Origin: Trochalopteron elliotii
Lineage: Eukaryota; Chordata; Aves; Passeriformes; Leiothrichidae
NCBI GenBank assembly: GCA_024734555.1
Contig: JANPWX010000651.1
Span: forward strand, 2,622,718 to 2,686,717
DNA length: 64,000 nucleotides
Direction of reading: 5' to 3'
The notes beneath the pieces are model-generated. The model made no database searches. It had not been told where the DNA came from and worked only from the letters and a program-made list of their open reading frames with translations. The first letter of the stretch is position 1; every line of letters begins with the position of its first letter. This document shows, in pieces, positions 13,213 to 25,978 of the stretch. The translations under genes were made by a program, and so were the position numbers.

Positions 13213-15855
13213 CTGCTGCCTGGCTTGTACCTGCATAACTTGTTGCATGAATAACTTGAGCTGTTTGGAAACAGGGAATTGTAAGAGAGCCTCTTGTAGA
13301 GCAGGGCTGCAGGTCAGGCTGCCTTAGGGGCTGTTCTTCCCCTGCACAGGTTGTTCTGCACAGGCTGTTTCTTGGTTGCCTGTGCTGTGAGGAAGAGGAT
13401 GATTCATAGCAGAGGGTTCCCAATGTTCCTTCCTCTCCAAGCTGCTGTGACTGTACATGGGGAGAGGCAGGGAAGGCTGGCCATGGGGAGCTGTGTCCAC
13501 TTGTGTTACACAACGTGGGCACGAAGAACAACAGGAGCTGTTGTCTGCAGGGAATTGTAGGGCAGTGAGTGGTGAAGAGCAGCGAGCTTGGCATTCCACA
13601 CCAACACAGAGCAAAGGCAATGGCATTGTCCCAGACACTGATTGGTCTGCTTGAGGCCAAATGTTTACATAATACTCAGCTCTCTTTGGGCACAGCAGAG
13701 GGAAAATGCAGCTCAGGAAAGAGTTAATCAAGGTCTTGGGATGAGTGAACCGTGCACTGCCTGTGCCTTGTCAGGCACGCCGGGACTTTCTGCCCTGCTG
13801 CTTTGCCATGGGCAGGTTCTCCTTGGGGCTCTGCAGTAGCCTGAAACCTGACACACACCCAGCTGGTGTCAGCTTGGATTTGGCTACTGCTGGAAATCAT
13901 GTTGCACTGATTTGCTGTTTGGGTTTTCTTTTTTCTGTAAGTAATAAAGTAACATCAGTGCAGCGGAAAATTGAGATGGCACTCCAAGTGTTTTTCCAGG
14001 GACAACGAGGGAAATGAGTGGATGCTTGCAAGAAGGGTGACTCAGGGACTCAGGATGGCTGAGGGAGGGGAGGAAGGAGGAATTGGGACATATTGGGATG
14101 GACGGTTGTGCAAAGGGACAAGCTCACACTTTGGGAGCTGCCAGCAGTATGCAGTCACAGCAGGGATGCCTTCTTATCCCCCTCTCTCCTGGGAAGCCCA
14201 GATCCTCTCCTGGTTCCTTCGCCTAAGTGGAGCTGGCTCGAGTCTTCAGTGTGAGATGGGGCTTGGAGGATTTCTTCCCTCTGGGAAGGATTTTGCCTGA
14301 ATTACTCTTTCTCCTTTTGCATTCCATTTGCAGTGCTGAGTGTTGTAATGCAATGTCTGCTTTTCAGATTAATTTTAATTAAGAATCTGTTGAACACCTG
14401 CTGGGGCTCTGCTCTTCCCAAAAGCAGGGATGTGTATCAGTAGGGGAGTTGTGAACATGAACTCTGCTCTCAGATGGTGTTCCCCAACCTTGTTGTACAA
14501 AATGTGGGGCACTTCCCTTGGATAACTGGCCACAGGCTGTTGGTGCAAACCACTGCATCTCACTTCAAGAAAGATGTAGGAATCAGAATCCAGCACGTGG
14601 TTATGGCAACACAGAGAGCTCTCACGCTGCTAGTGAGAGATGGTTTGTCCATCTGAAGAATAGTACCTGAAAAACAATTTCTTAAAGGAGGAGTTGAGTG
14701 AATGAGTCTCCATGGCCACCGTGTACAGGCAGATAATTAATGGGCTCAAAATGAAGTTAATGACATGTAGGTTAGAGAACAGGGAGACCTTTCTAACTAA
14801 GAGCAGTTAGGTACTGACAAATATTCCTTAGGCAGGCTCACTGGAGCTGTGTGCAGGTCTGTCAGGAATAGTTTTAAATCAGTGCTCCTATCTTGGAGCA
14901 GGGGAGCAGAGTGGTGGTATTTCCTGGTGACTTGCAGATCCACTTGCTGCAATTCTCTTACACTGTCCCGTGGCCTTGGTCACACACTCAGTGTCACAAG
15001 GTTTGCACTGACACTGATATGGCCAGTCCTGGGAGCACTGTTATTTCAACCAGCACATGGATAATATAAGTTTGGTTTAGTTTGGTAAGGAGCCAGCCTA
15101 AACTGAATAGTCATCTCATCTTTAAACTGAGATGTTGGCAAGTTCTGTTTGCATTTATTTCATAAACAGTGGGTTGAACTGGTTTGAGATTGTGTAAGGC
15201 TTATGATGCATAACTGCAAATAAGAGCCAGTCCACAAAAATTGTCCCTGTTCTGCTGCAGAGGAATCAAGCACCCAAGAGCAGCAGGGACTTGTCTGGGT
15301 GCAGGGACTGCCCTGACAGTTGTCTTCAAAAAGAAAGAACGTGTCATGAAGGACCAGCTGAGTGAGTAAATGAAAGGAGAACCTTGCTTCTAAAGCAAGG
15401 CTGGACCTCACTCAGCTCAGTTAGCCTGGCAAGCTGAGAGGTCTGTAACAACTCTATAGAAAGGCAAAGGCAGGGAAAAGGCACCATAAGGAAGAGAGCT
15501 GTGAGGGCTGGAGGATGAAGTTGGCTATAGAAGGACTGGCTTTGAGCAAACTAAACGAGGAGGAGGAGTAGAGGTTTAGCACAGCTTTGCTTTAGCACTG
15601 ACGTGGCAAGAATTCTAATTGTTTTAATATGGAGGTTGCTAAGTTTATGAACAAGATGATTATCTGGCATGTCCTGCACTTGACCTTGGTTGTTCTCATG
15701 TTGGAGGCTTCCACAAGAAGAAGCTCTTTCTTCTACGACCTTGAGCTACTGCTTTTTTTTTTCAAATATCAGGAACATATTGTCAAAATCTTTAGGTTTC
15801 ATCCAACACCTTGTACTGGTGCAAGGTGGAAACTTCAGAAAGAGAAAGATTAACA

Positions 15856-15868
15856 CCCCCCCCCCCCC
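15856..15868. repeat. Poly-C tract (C13)
   Basis: Thirteen C in a row in intron 1, preceded by AACA. A simple repeat, prone to sequencing length error. Confidence 0.85.
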
Positions 15869-18800
15869 TTAATTTGCAAATATCTTTAGTATTTAAAGCT
15901 GTATCTTTAATATTTAAGATATATCTCTACAGCTTGTGGATGTGATGGTAGGGTGTTCCCAGTAGATGTTGATGTTTTGTGCTGTCTTTCTGATCTTGTT
16001 TTAAATAGCCTAATAGTGGTGATTCTTCTTCCTTTTTTTTTTTTTTAGTGACAGGGTTGAAAAAAGGTTTTCAACCAGTGTTCCTACGACTTAATTTGAA
16101 GGGTAACTGAACATGATACAGAATTATGCAGAATGAAGGAGCCTTGCTTGATACCTTCTAGAAGTGCTGTGTCTGGGAGCATTTGCCAAGGTCACTGTCT
16201 GTAGGAACAGGATCTTCCCAAGGATGCTGTATCGAGTGCCTTGCTGCCTCCTGCTCAGCATAATCTGAGGGTGTCGATACTGTCACAGCACACGGGCTGG
16301 GGTTTGGTCATAGCAGAGGGAAAATGCACCACTTAGATCTCAGAAGCAGTGAATTAATGTGTCATTTTTGGCTGAGGCTAAAACACTGAGCTTAGTGCTT
16401 GTTTCTCCACAAAACCTCATCTCCTGAGAGTAGGTCTCTTCCTGGCTCAGTGCATGTTTAGTGAGTCAACCAAGTAAATAGACTAGAAGAAATCGTTGGT
16501 TATTAACTTAAGGTTGGTAAAGAGAGACAGTAGTAATAACAACAGAGGAACTAATCTGATTTGTTGTAGTGGTAAATCTACTCTAAATTGGTTACTGTAG
16601 TATCATTATGTTGAAGAGGCTTTTTTGTGAAATAATAACACTTTATTGGAAAGATTATTCAATTATTATGGTTTTTGCTAGGCATGATTTTAACACACAG
16701 TATGGTTTCTATAAGGACACAGAATGAGTGTATGTTTGCCCTCCTCCCTTCCTGACTTTCTGCTAATAATATAATTGCTTTGCTTCCCTCTTGGTGTAGC
16801 CTGAAATGAAATGGAAATGGTGTTGCTGTTGTGGCCAAGGTTTACAGTTGTGAACCATCTCATCAATCACACCTGCTTTCCTTCCAAATGTTTCCTTTGG
16901 CAAGAACATCTGTTGAGGAGAATAGCATTATTCCCTAGGGCACCATTTTCCATATGCTCCCATTTCAGGATAAAATTAAACCAGTGGACCTTGACAGTGT
17001 TTTCGTAACCAAAAATGGATCCTTGTGCTTCTGTTAGTAGAGCATGAGCAGTATTGTTTAATAATGGCATGAATCACTTCCACTGGTGCTCTTCTGGAGA
17101 GCAGTGCTGGCTGTGAGTGGAATGGTTCCTTGGCACACGAGGCAGGTGGTGTTTAGTCAGAGAAGTGTCATGTGTCCAATCTGGTGCTGCCTGGCTTGCT
17201 GACAGGGAATGATTTGTGCAGTGGAGAGCTTGGAGGTATGGTTACCACCAGGAGGAAGGAAACAGGGCTCCTGTATATTTCCTGTGAGACTAGTAGTGCT
17301 GTCAGATGCCCAGATTTCCACAGGCATCTCCTCCTGATGAGTGTACTTTTTTTGCAGGAGCTGGAGGGCTCCCTGCATGGCTGGCAGGGATCTGAGGTGG
17401 GTGGGCAGGCTGAGTTCAGCCCAGCCTCAGGTGTGGGTGTGTTAATTTACTGAACATGCACAGCAGCTCCAGCCTGCTCACAGGGGGCTCAGGCTGCCAT
17501 CCCTGCCTTCCTGGGGGTGGACCTGACCACCCAGCTGGGTCCAGGCTGGTGGTCACTTCTTGCCGCATCTCTCTTCTCCTGCAGAACTGTGACCTGGCAA
17601 AATTGGCATCTGTGGAACCCTTTGTGATCCTGGTGTGGATGTGGAGGGAGCACTAAGGCAGTGCACAGTATCTGTAATAAAGCTTCTGTTTGGAAAGGAG
17701 TATGAAGGCCCAGAAATCCCTGGGAGCTTCCAGGGAGTGAAGCCCATTGATGGTGTGTGTACGTGAGGATAAACAGCTGCCAAATTGCACAGTGATTAAA
17801 AAAAATAAAAACACCTCCCCCCCACCTCTTTTGATTAAACTGTGCTTTCTGAACTTTTTCAGTACCTCCCCCAACTACACTTCAGCATGAGCTGTGAAGA
17901 AAAGCACAAACTGCTATTCCTGACTTCAGGTGGACTGAAACTGCAGTGTGTGCCTCGTGCTTGGGTACAGTCCATGGCCAGTGAGCATGTGGCATAGGGT
18001 TTTAATGTGCCCAGTGAGTTTTAAACACAGCCCTGCCCTCTTATATAAGCTTTTAAGGCATTTTCATGCCTTGTGCTATTTATCATGGTGTCTTACCTGC
18101 ATTTCCTCTGCAGTATTCAAAAAGGATTTGTTTCCTGCAAGGTCCTATCCTACAACCTTCCTTTTCCCCAGGGTGAGGCAGGTGCTGGAGGTACATGGTT
18201 AATACACTGCTTGCTTTTTTCCAGCCCATGCTGCAGACATCTGTGCTTTCCTTTTTCTGTACAAGTACCATTTTCCCCAAGACTGCACAATAACCTGTTG
18301 ACTGATGAAGCCCTTTCATGTACTCACCTGTCACATATCCTGTGGGAAACACAGTCCCAGGATTTAAATTCCTTACAGTGAGCGTCCATTGCTGCTGGTG
18401 ATTAAAAAAGTCTTACTCCAATTGCAGGTTCTCTTTCACTAGCAATTAAGCTGTTGTTTCACAGCAGGAAAAAGCTTTTATTCTATGCAATCACAGGGAC
18501 CTCAGAGAGACCAGTCTTTGCAATCATAAATGGGCATATTGATTGGTCTTTATTAATAGAAAAGCCTCTGAGGGGAGATGAAGTACCTGGATTTTGTAAA
18601 GTTAAAAAAATAATTACAAAACCTTTTAAAGTCACATGGAAACTAGGCACAGTTCCCAGGTCATTTTACCAAACTTCTAGTCATGTTTTTCATGATGCTG
18701 TATTTTGGATTTTAAAAAGTTTTACCAAGCAAAGAGGTCCGTCTTCAAAAAAAAAGTAGTTATTTAAAAAATCTTCTTAGTGAAAATGTGTACCACTAAT

Positions 18801-18870
18801 GTTATTTATGGATTGAACCATTTTAAGGTGGTTCTTCAGTCCTACATTTTGCTGGCAATGCAATTTCCTT

Positions 18871-18920
18871 AAAAAAACAAACAAGCAAACAAAAAACAAA
18901 CAAAAAAAAAAAAAACAAAA
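18871..18920. repeat. A-rich (CAAA)n simple repeat
   Basis: Fifty bases almost entirely of A with regularly spaced C. Low-complexity sequence in intron 1. Confidence 0.85.
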
Positions 18921-19529
18921 GCCAAATCCAAGCAATCAAATGAAGTGCTGTTCTGTCCAATTAATATGATGTGTATGCACTACTGTTTTTTTCTTTGGGT
19001 GTTTAGTTTTTAGTCTCTTTATTTACTGAAATTGATAGAGGGCAGGTCCTTCTGTTGGGCAGACCTCTGGGGATGGGTTCTTTACTTCCATAGTACCTTG
19101 TTGGTGTGCCTGAAGTCAAACAGCAGCCAAATGGAAAGGATTTTTTGTTTTAATTCTGTAGGTGCAGGTCAAGGCAGCCAAGAGCAGCAGCATCTCTAGA
19201 GCCCCCTCTTAAGTGAGTTGGTAAAGTCAGCTTTTGCATTTTTGTCCTTTCACCTGAGGAGAGAGAACAGAGAGTGGAAGGTTTCTGTATGTTTTTCTAA
19301 CTTGTATTGGGTTTTACGAATGCAGGAAACAATATGTGATTAAACATACAGCAAACTGTTTTTGGCTGTAAATAGTCTCTGTAAACACTGTCTTCTTGCA
19401 CTACTCCATGAAATCTGAGTGTGAAGCTCAAACCAGCAGGCAGCTCTTTCCCATAACCTAGTTCTCCCATTTGAAAGCCTTTTGAGCATTCTTTAACCAT
19501 CTGCATCCTGGGCTGTATCAGCAGCTGGT

Positions 19530-19655
19530 TGAGGGAGAGAATTCTCCCCCTCTGGGGGGACCTGGAGTCCTGCACCCACCCCTGGGGCCTCTGCATGACA
19601 ATGGTGTGGAGCTGCTGGAGTGATCCAGGGGAGCCCACAGGGCTGCTCTGCTGCT
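19530..19655 (+). repeat. Possible degraded CR1 fragment
   Basis: Contains GTGTGGAGCTGCTGGAGTG followed by ATCCAGGGGAGCCCACAG, which resembles the CR1 segment 'atggagctgctggagcgagtccagaggagg'. Short and diverged; no terminal tail is seen. It could be chance similarity. Confidence 0.35.
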
Positions 19656-20558
19656 TTTTCATAAGGTTTTCCTCAAGGAAGTGTGTTTTTATTGCTTACT
19701 CAATTTTTAATTAAACAGATATTTTTTGTTTCATTATAATTCTTAATGTGCAGCAAATGCATTGCAGAAATCTGAGTTTATTATGTCAATGTTGTTGTAT
19801 TTATCAGCCCAAACATATTATCTCCTTGGAAAATGGCCCAGATCTGTTTCTCACATACCCATGTTGATGTTACCCTTTCATGCCTTGCTGTCCAAGGGAT
19901 GGGGAGTTAAAAATTTAACTTATTCGTGTGTTTTAGATGACAAACTCCTGTTATTCTTTTGAGCAGGGCTATAGAATGTCAAGCTTTGCAGGAGGCAAAA
20001 GCAAGTAAAAGGAACTATTTTGTTACAAATGGGATGCTTTCAGCTTAATTCCTAACCATTATGGGAGGCTGTGATCAATGTGTCCTGTCTGGGAGTGCAG
20101 CATTTGCCTTGGAGTGTTTTCTAACAGGTTGTCAAGTGGTGTTAGGAATGCACCAGAAGTGACAGCTCCTTTCAGCATTTAGAAAGGTTCACAAGGAATG
20201 CATTTCCAAACTCCAGACACAGAGCTCTGTTAAATATTTAGGAGCTGGGATACCCCAGTCTGAAGAGTGGCTTTGTGACAGTGAAAGGTCCCTCTCCTCA
20301 CTTTCCCAGAGCTTTGCAAGGAATGCTTGTCCAGTCTCTTGAGTTGTTATAGCAGCTGGGCTGCTCTGTTTTTCCTGGTCTCCACACTATATTCTTCCCA
20401 CTCATCTTTCCTTTTGAGTTTTATCTCCAGCAGCAGCAGTGAGCAGTTGGTCCTGCCTTGGGTGCTGCGTGGTGTAGAGCAGGGCTGCAACAAGAGCAGA
20501 ATGTTCCTGGAGCAGCCTCAGGGCCTCTGGGGCTCACAACTTTCCAGGTGCAGGAGTT

Positions 20559-20708
20559 TATAGAATCATCACAGGATTGTGTGGGTTAGAAGGGACCTTA
20601 AAGCTCATCCTGTTCTACCCCTACCATGGGCAGGGACAGCTTCCATGAGACCAGGTCACTCCAGGACCTGTCCAGCCTGGCCTTGGACATTTCCTGGGGT
20701 GTTGGGGT
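20559..20708 (-). repeat. CR1 LINE 3' fragment (minus orientation)
   Basis: Starts TATAGAATCATCACAGGATTG and contains AGAAGGGACCTTAAAGCTCAT, CTACCATGGGCAGGGACAG and CAGCCTGGCCTTGGACAT. This is the last roughly 150 bases of a CR1 copy in reverse. Confidence 0.88.
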
Positions 20709-21464
20709 ATTTGCAATTATATGGCCCTCTGCAAGGATGTTTTTTTCAAAACAGAAAGAACAAATTATTTTAAAGGAATATTTTCCTGTATTTCCCCTCA
20801 AAGATCCCTAGCTAAAACCAGGATTGGGATGAGAAGAGCTCTCCATAGTGCTGGTTAGGGTGCTGCTCTGGCAGAGATCTCCAGGGTGCACTGAGGAACT
20901 CCCTGTCCTTTTTCTGTGTGCATTAGAAATGCAAAATGTGGGCACAGAAGCATTAAATGACTTGGTGTAGGAGGCTCAGCAGGCCACAGTGTGAGGGAAG
21001 AACTGAGAAAGTTTCTCTCCAGGATCCATTGAGCCACTGTTAGTGTTTAAATTAAGATCTGTGCAAAGGCCCATCACTTTCCTGTTTTCCAGTTATTTTA
21101 CATTCCTATCCCTCAGGATAATTAAGTTCAGCATGTCTGTATAAAGGCACATATGAACTCGGTCAGTCTTACATGTTTTGTGGAAACGGGGATGTGAAGA
21201 GTTCTGAGGTGCTGAACTCACACTGAAGGCTGTGTGGGCAGGTTTTCCATGCTTGCCTGGCACCAGGACAGCTCTTCACTGGGAACAAGATAAAATATGT
21301 CCAGCTCAATGAGGCTGCAGTCAGTGGGGTGATGAAAGGTGTGGATGGTACAAGATGTTCTCCTGCACAGAGGGCTCGGCCTGCTGCAGCTCTGGCTGGA
21401 GGGACTGATGGTGGTGATGATGAAAAACCTCGTAGTGGTCGTCAGCTTCCTGCTGGGGGAGCAG

Positions 21465-21778
21465 GAGAGGGGGCAGGCACTGATCTCTTCCCTGTAGTAC
21501 CAATGATAGGACCTGAGTGACCAGCATGGAGCTGTGCCCAGGGCAGGTTTAGGTTGGATTTTGGGAAAGGTTCTTCCCCCAGAGGGTGCTGGGCACTGCC
21601 CAGGCTCCCCAGGGAATGGGCACAGCCCTGAGGCTGCCAGAGCTCCAGGAGGGTTTGGAAACCTCTCCCAGGGATGCACAGGGTGGATGTGATTGTTGGG
21701 GGGTCTGGGCAGGACCAGGGTTGGATTCAATGACCCTTGTGGGTTCTTCCCAGCTCAGATTCTGTGGTTCTGTGACCA
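21465..21778 (+). repeat. CR1 LINE 3' fragment (plus orientation)
   Basis: Contains GTAGTACCAATGATAGGACC, then CAGGTTTAGGTTGGAT, then AAAGGTTCTTCCCCCAGAGG, GGGCACTGCCCAGGCTCCC, and ends GATTCTGTGGTTCTGTGAC. The order matches the CR1 3' region and tail. Orientation is opposite to the copy at 20559-20708, about 760 bases upstream. Confidence 0.88.
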
Positions 21779-22812
21779 AGGGGATCTCCTCATGCTCAGC
21801 TCTCCTGGGCTCAGCACAGAATCAAGTGAGAAATGGCTTTTTAGTGCTGCTTTTATGTGGACAAGGTGATTTTGTTAGAGGAGTGGCCGCATTAGAGGTA
21901 TATCCACGGCTGCGTAGGAAAGATGATTTGAGGAACTCTGAAAATCTCGCCTACAGTTTACTCCATCTGTCTGGGTTGGTGGGGAATCTTGGGGTGTTTT
22001 GTGGGCTGGTGGTGGTTTTCTTACTAATCTGAACTTCTTTGAGGTAGTTTCCTAAAATAAATGTACTTAGTGTGTAATTGAAGACTGTGACACCCTTCAG
22101 GGACGTCATCCCAAAGCCTGAAGAGCTGTTCCATGGGTATCTTGTGGGATTGGTAAGGCTGCCTAGCCTGGGGTTCACTGACAGATGCAACACAGTCCAA
22201 GGGCTTTATTTGGGAGGCAGAAAATCCATGTTCTACTGTCCATCATGCCACAGAGGGCAGGGGAGTGAGAGAAAGCAGTGTTTGGCTTGGAGAGTCGCAG
22301 TGGGGGAAACTGAATGGAGCGTTCCATTCCTAAACCATGATCTCAGACCAACTGAGCACCCTATTGCCTGCTTAGGGTGCTGGTGGACCATGATTAATTC
22401 ACTGGTAAGAATATTTCACTTTAAGAGTGTTCTACAGATTGAAGTATGCAATTGCTAGGTTATAACAAGATGGTGAATGGCAGCAATAATGGGATGAAAA
22501 TGCTGTTTTCTCGTTAGAAAGGCAGGATTGAATGGTGCCCCAAGATTAAATTTGCCAGAGCAAAGTTAAACCAAACTCTGCTTGTTCTGCTAGTTCTTCG
22601 TGGTGTGCTAATTTTGGTTGGCAAAGCTCATGGGCCAAGGAGCATTAATGTGTGCATGCTGTTTGGTAACACTGGGTAAATAACAGCAGTTTTGGTGCCT
22701 CCTGTCAGCTGCAGAGGGGGGTAGGGTCTGGCAGGGTCTCCAGTGGGCAAGGGGTGGCTTGTCTCTTCTTCCAGAAAAATACCATCTGTGCATAGCAAAC
22801 ACACAGCAAAGA

Positions 22813-22897
22813 GAATCACAGAATCCTTGAATGGTTTGAGTTGGAAGTGACCTCAGAGATCATCTTCCAACCCCATGACCTTCCACCAGACCAGGAA
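22813..22897 (-). repeat. Short CR1 3' end (minus orientation)
   Basis: GAATCACAGAATCCTTGAATGG, then GAGTTGGAAGTGACCTCAGAG and ATCTTCCAACCCC. About 85 bases, only the terminal part of the element. Confidence 0.82.
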
Positions 22898-25700
22898 ACA
22901 TAAGAGGATTTCATACCTGTACAATAAGTTAATTTGCAAACTGCCCTAGGGTGAGGAGGGGAGATGGAAGAAGCACAGAGGGGATGGCTCCTCCCAGCAC
23001 AGGAGGAGCACTCTGCTGCTGGGCTGGTGCTGAGACAGGTTTTAAAGGTCACAGCACAGCCCTTCAAAGGCAGGGCATTCTCTCTCCCCATTTCCACCTC
23101 TCTGAAGGTGATTTTTTAGGCAGCAGCACTGCAATGTCTGTCTCCACTCCTGCTGTGGGGCAGCCCAGGACTGAGGCTCCAAGGGATGGCTGGAGGTTCC
23201 CTCCTGTGCTCCAGTGGAGTGAGGGTGATTTACCTGCCCAGTTACTGTGTTTGTGGGTTATGGGAAGTAGGTGAAACAAAATGCTTTCTAAAAACACAGA
23301 CAGGTGTTGCTTAAACTTCAGTGAATGCTGGGCTCAGAACGGATTCCAGAAAATACTGGAGCACCGGGTTCTCATGACATGCCTGAAGTGAGTTTTTTGT
23401 GGTTGGGGTTTTTCCTTTCAGAGGGGATCTGGTGTCATGGAGCTTTTTTCACACATTGATTTCAGAGTTTCCTTTCAAAAAGGTGTTTGTGAAGCAAATC
23501 AGAACTGTTTTGGTATTTCATTTGCAATCATAAGCTTATGTGGAGCCTGTGAAGCACTGGTAATTAAGGAGGTGCTACCTGAAATTAATTTAATTGCTTG
23601 TGACAAGAACTTTTTTTGTTTAAGCATTGGTTGTCATGGTGTGGTTTTGTTGGGAGGTTTTCACCTGTAAAACACAGTCTGCCCATGGTGTTGGGGGGTT
23701 TCTGCCTCTAAAACCTGTGTTCTGTCCATAGTGTTAGGTTTCTTGGGTGTGTTTTTGGCTCTTTTGGGATTGGAGGTTTGGGGTATTGACTCCTCTTCCT
23801 CCTGCCCTTGCAGGATGAGCTGCTGAAGTTCTGAGGTTCAGCAGAAAATGTGAATCCCAGTGTTCCTCTGTTCTAAGGCTTTGAGATGTGCCTTAATCAA
23901 TTTAGAAGCAGCAAGCTATGATTGCATCCAGCAAAAAAGCATGCTCAGCCTCTTCTACCATGCCAAATTTAGCCATAAAGGTCTGAATTAAGCTCCTGAT
24001 TTTCCATAGATTTCTAGCCATGACTCAGGCAAATAAGTAAATCTTCCTCAGCCTGTTCTACAGCTCCTGTTCACTGAATTGTGAGTATCCATGGGGACAA
24101 GGACTGCTTTTATGCCTTTGGAAAATGAGTTCTCCCTGGGAAAGCTCCCTGGGCTTTGGTGACAAATAGCAGGCTGTAACTTCGCCGAGGGTGACTGGCT
24201 GAGGAAGAATGTTGGCTGGATTCTGATAGGGAATGAAGCTGTAAAAATTTTTTTTTCTGGATTTGCAAGTTGTCTGATGGCATCTGCTGTTTGTTCACAG
24301 AGAGGGGATTTTATCCTTTAGGATTGCTTTAAGTGATATGTGCTTATAACCGAGTGTGGGAATGGAAGGTCCTGGATGCTATTAAACATTTATGGCACAG
24401 GCAGGGTGATACTAAAGGGATGGGGCTGGTACATGAGAGCAGAACTGTGCTCCTGCCCATAAATCCATGGGAAGCTGACAGACAGTTCCACAGGAGACAG
24501 CTGGCAGTAGATCCTGTGGCTGATTTCACCCTCGAGGCCATCTCTGATTAGAGGAGCAGTTGCAGTACATGAGCAAAAGTACACACTTAGAATGCAGGTG
24601 TGAGAATGGAATCATCTGAACAGATGTTCATTCTGCTGATGTAGGTATTTGATTTCTGTCCCTGGGTCAGAAGTGCCTCTGGTTTTTCTTTCTTCATCAC
24701 CAATGTGGGTCAGGCTTCTCTGTGATGGAGGTGAGCCCTGCCCTCGTTTCTGACCCAGTGCTCCTACTTGCCTTACAGTCAGGCCTTCGTCTGTTCAAAA
24801 TGAGACAAAATTAAATAACCAGCAGTCAATGCAGCTGTGTCAGTCTAAGAATTTAAAAACAAAACACAAAGCTCTCAAGAAAACAGTATTTATAGGCTGG
24901 CTGGACAAGAAGTCCTTCAGCCAGGAAGTAGGTAAGATATCCAAGTGTTTAAAGAAGTTTAAAATTTTTTAACGTTAGTGAAAATTCAACACTTTAAAAG
25001 GAGAAAATTTTAAAAATTCTGTGAAACTGCAAACGAGCACAACCTTCTAGTTTGCAACAGCTGTGCTCCAGACCCTCCTCCTACACGGTTCTAGGCATTA
25101 AATGTGAAAAATCTAAGTAATCTTCTTTGCAAGACCCCCTTTCTTCATGGTGGGGGGGTGGAGTTGATGCCCAAATCTGTTCCCTCTGTTCCCTCCTCAC
25201 ACAGAATTAGGCAAGAAACTTGACCTCGTTTGTTAATCTTGGAAATCTTCTGAAGGCTCAGGTGAAAGCCAGTCTCCTGCTTGTATAATTTTCAGATTCT
25301 TAGTCAGAGCCCATATGTTACAACCTGGAGGAAATGATGCTTGGGGATGACTAACTGAACATGTTCCTGCTGTTAATTTGGGTGCCATTCCAGAAATTTA
25401 ATTCGTAAGTTTTCCCTTTCCTTTTGTTAACACATTTACTTACTAATTCCTGTCTTTGCTGTTGTTGCCCATAAGGAACTTAATGAAGGAATAAATTTTA
25501 TATTAACAGAGAGTGGCATTTTTTTTTTCCGGCTGTGATGAGTAGGGAGAAGCAGAGAGCATACATGTGTTGGATTAGCAGAAATTTGATTATAGATAGG
25601 ATATTCACTTTTGTATCTTCTTGCTGCAAACATTGTGTTAATCCAGTCTAAATGAGTGTGGGATTTACCAGGATTGAGGCTGTAAAGTGCTAATTGGAAA

Positions 25701-25978
25701 TTCATGGAATCCCAGACTGGTTTGGCTGGGAAGGGACCTTAAATCCCATCTTGTTCCACCCCTGCCATGGCCAAGGGACACCTTCCACTGTCCCAGGCTG
25801 CTCCAAGCCCCAGTGTCCAGCCTGGCCTGGGACACTGCCACGGATCCAGGGGCAGCCACAGCTGCTCTGGGCACCCTGTGCCAGGGCCTGCCTACCCTCA
25901 CAGGGAGAAATTTCTTCCTCATACCCAGATGACCTTTAGGGCCCCTTCCAACCTGAACTATCCCATGAGTCTGTGAAT
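25701..25978 (-). repeat. CR1 fold-back: minus copy ending in a plus-oriented CR1 tail
   Basis: The left part (from TTCATGGAATCCCAGACTGG, through GACACCTTCCACTGTCCCAG and GGCACCCTGTGCCAGGGCC to GAGAAATTTCTTCCTCATAC) is a CR1 3' region in reverse. The right end, GGCCCCTTCCAACCTGAAC to ATGAGTCTGTGAATA, is a CR1 tail read forward. The two termini form imperfect inverted repeats of about 45 bases. Confidence 0.8.

Noticed and set aside
13073..13660. 195-codon antisense ORF
   Set aside because: Its end overlaps a CR1 copy (12953-13212). No domain is seen, so it is a chance ORF partly in a repeat.
21465..21778. Processed gene or ORF (148 codons, 21586-22032)
   Set aside because: It starts inside a CR1 copy and has no recognisable domain.
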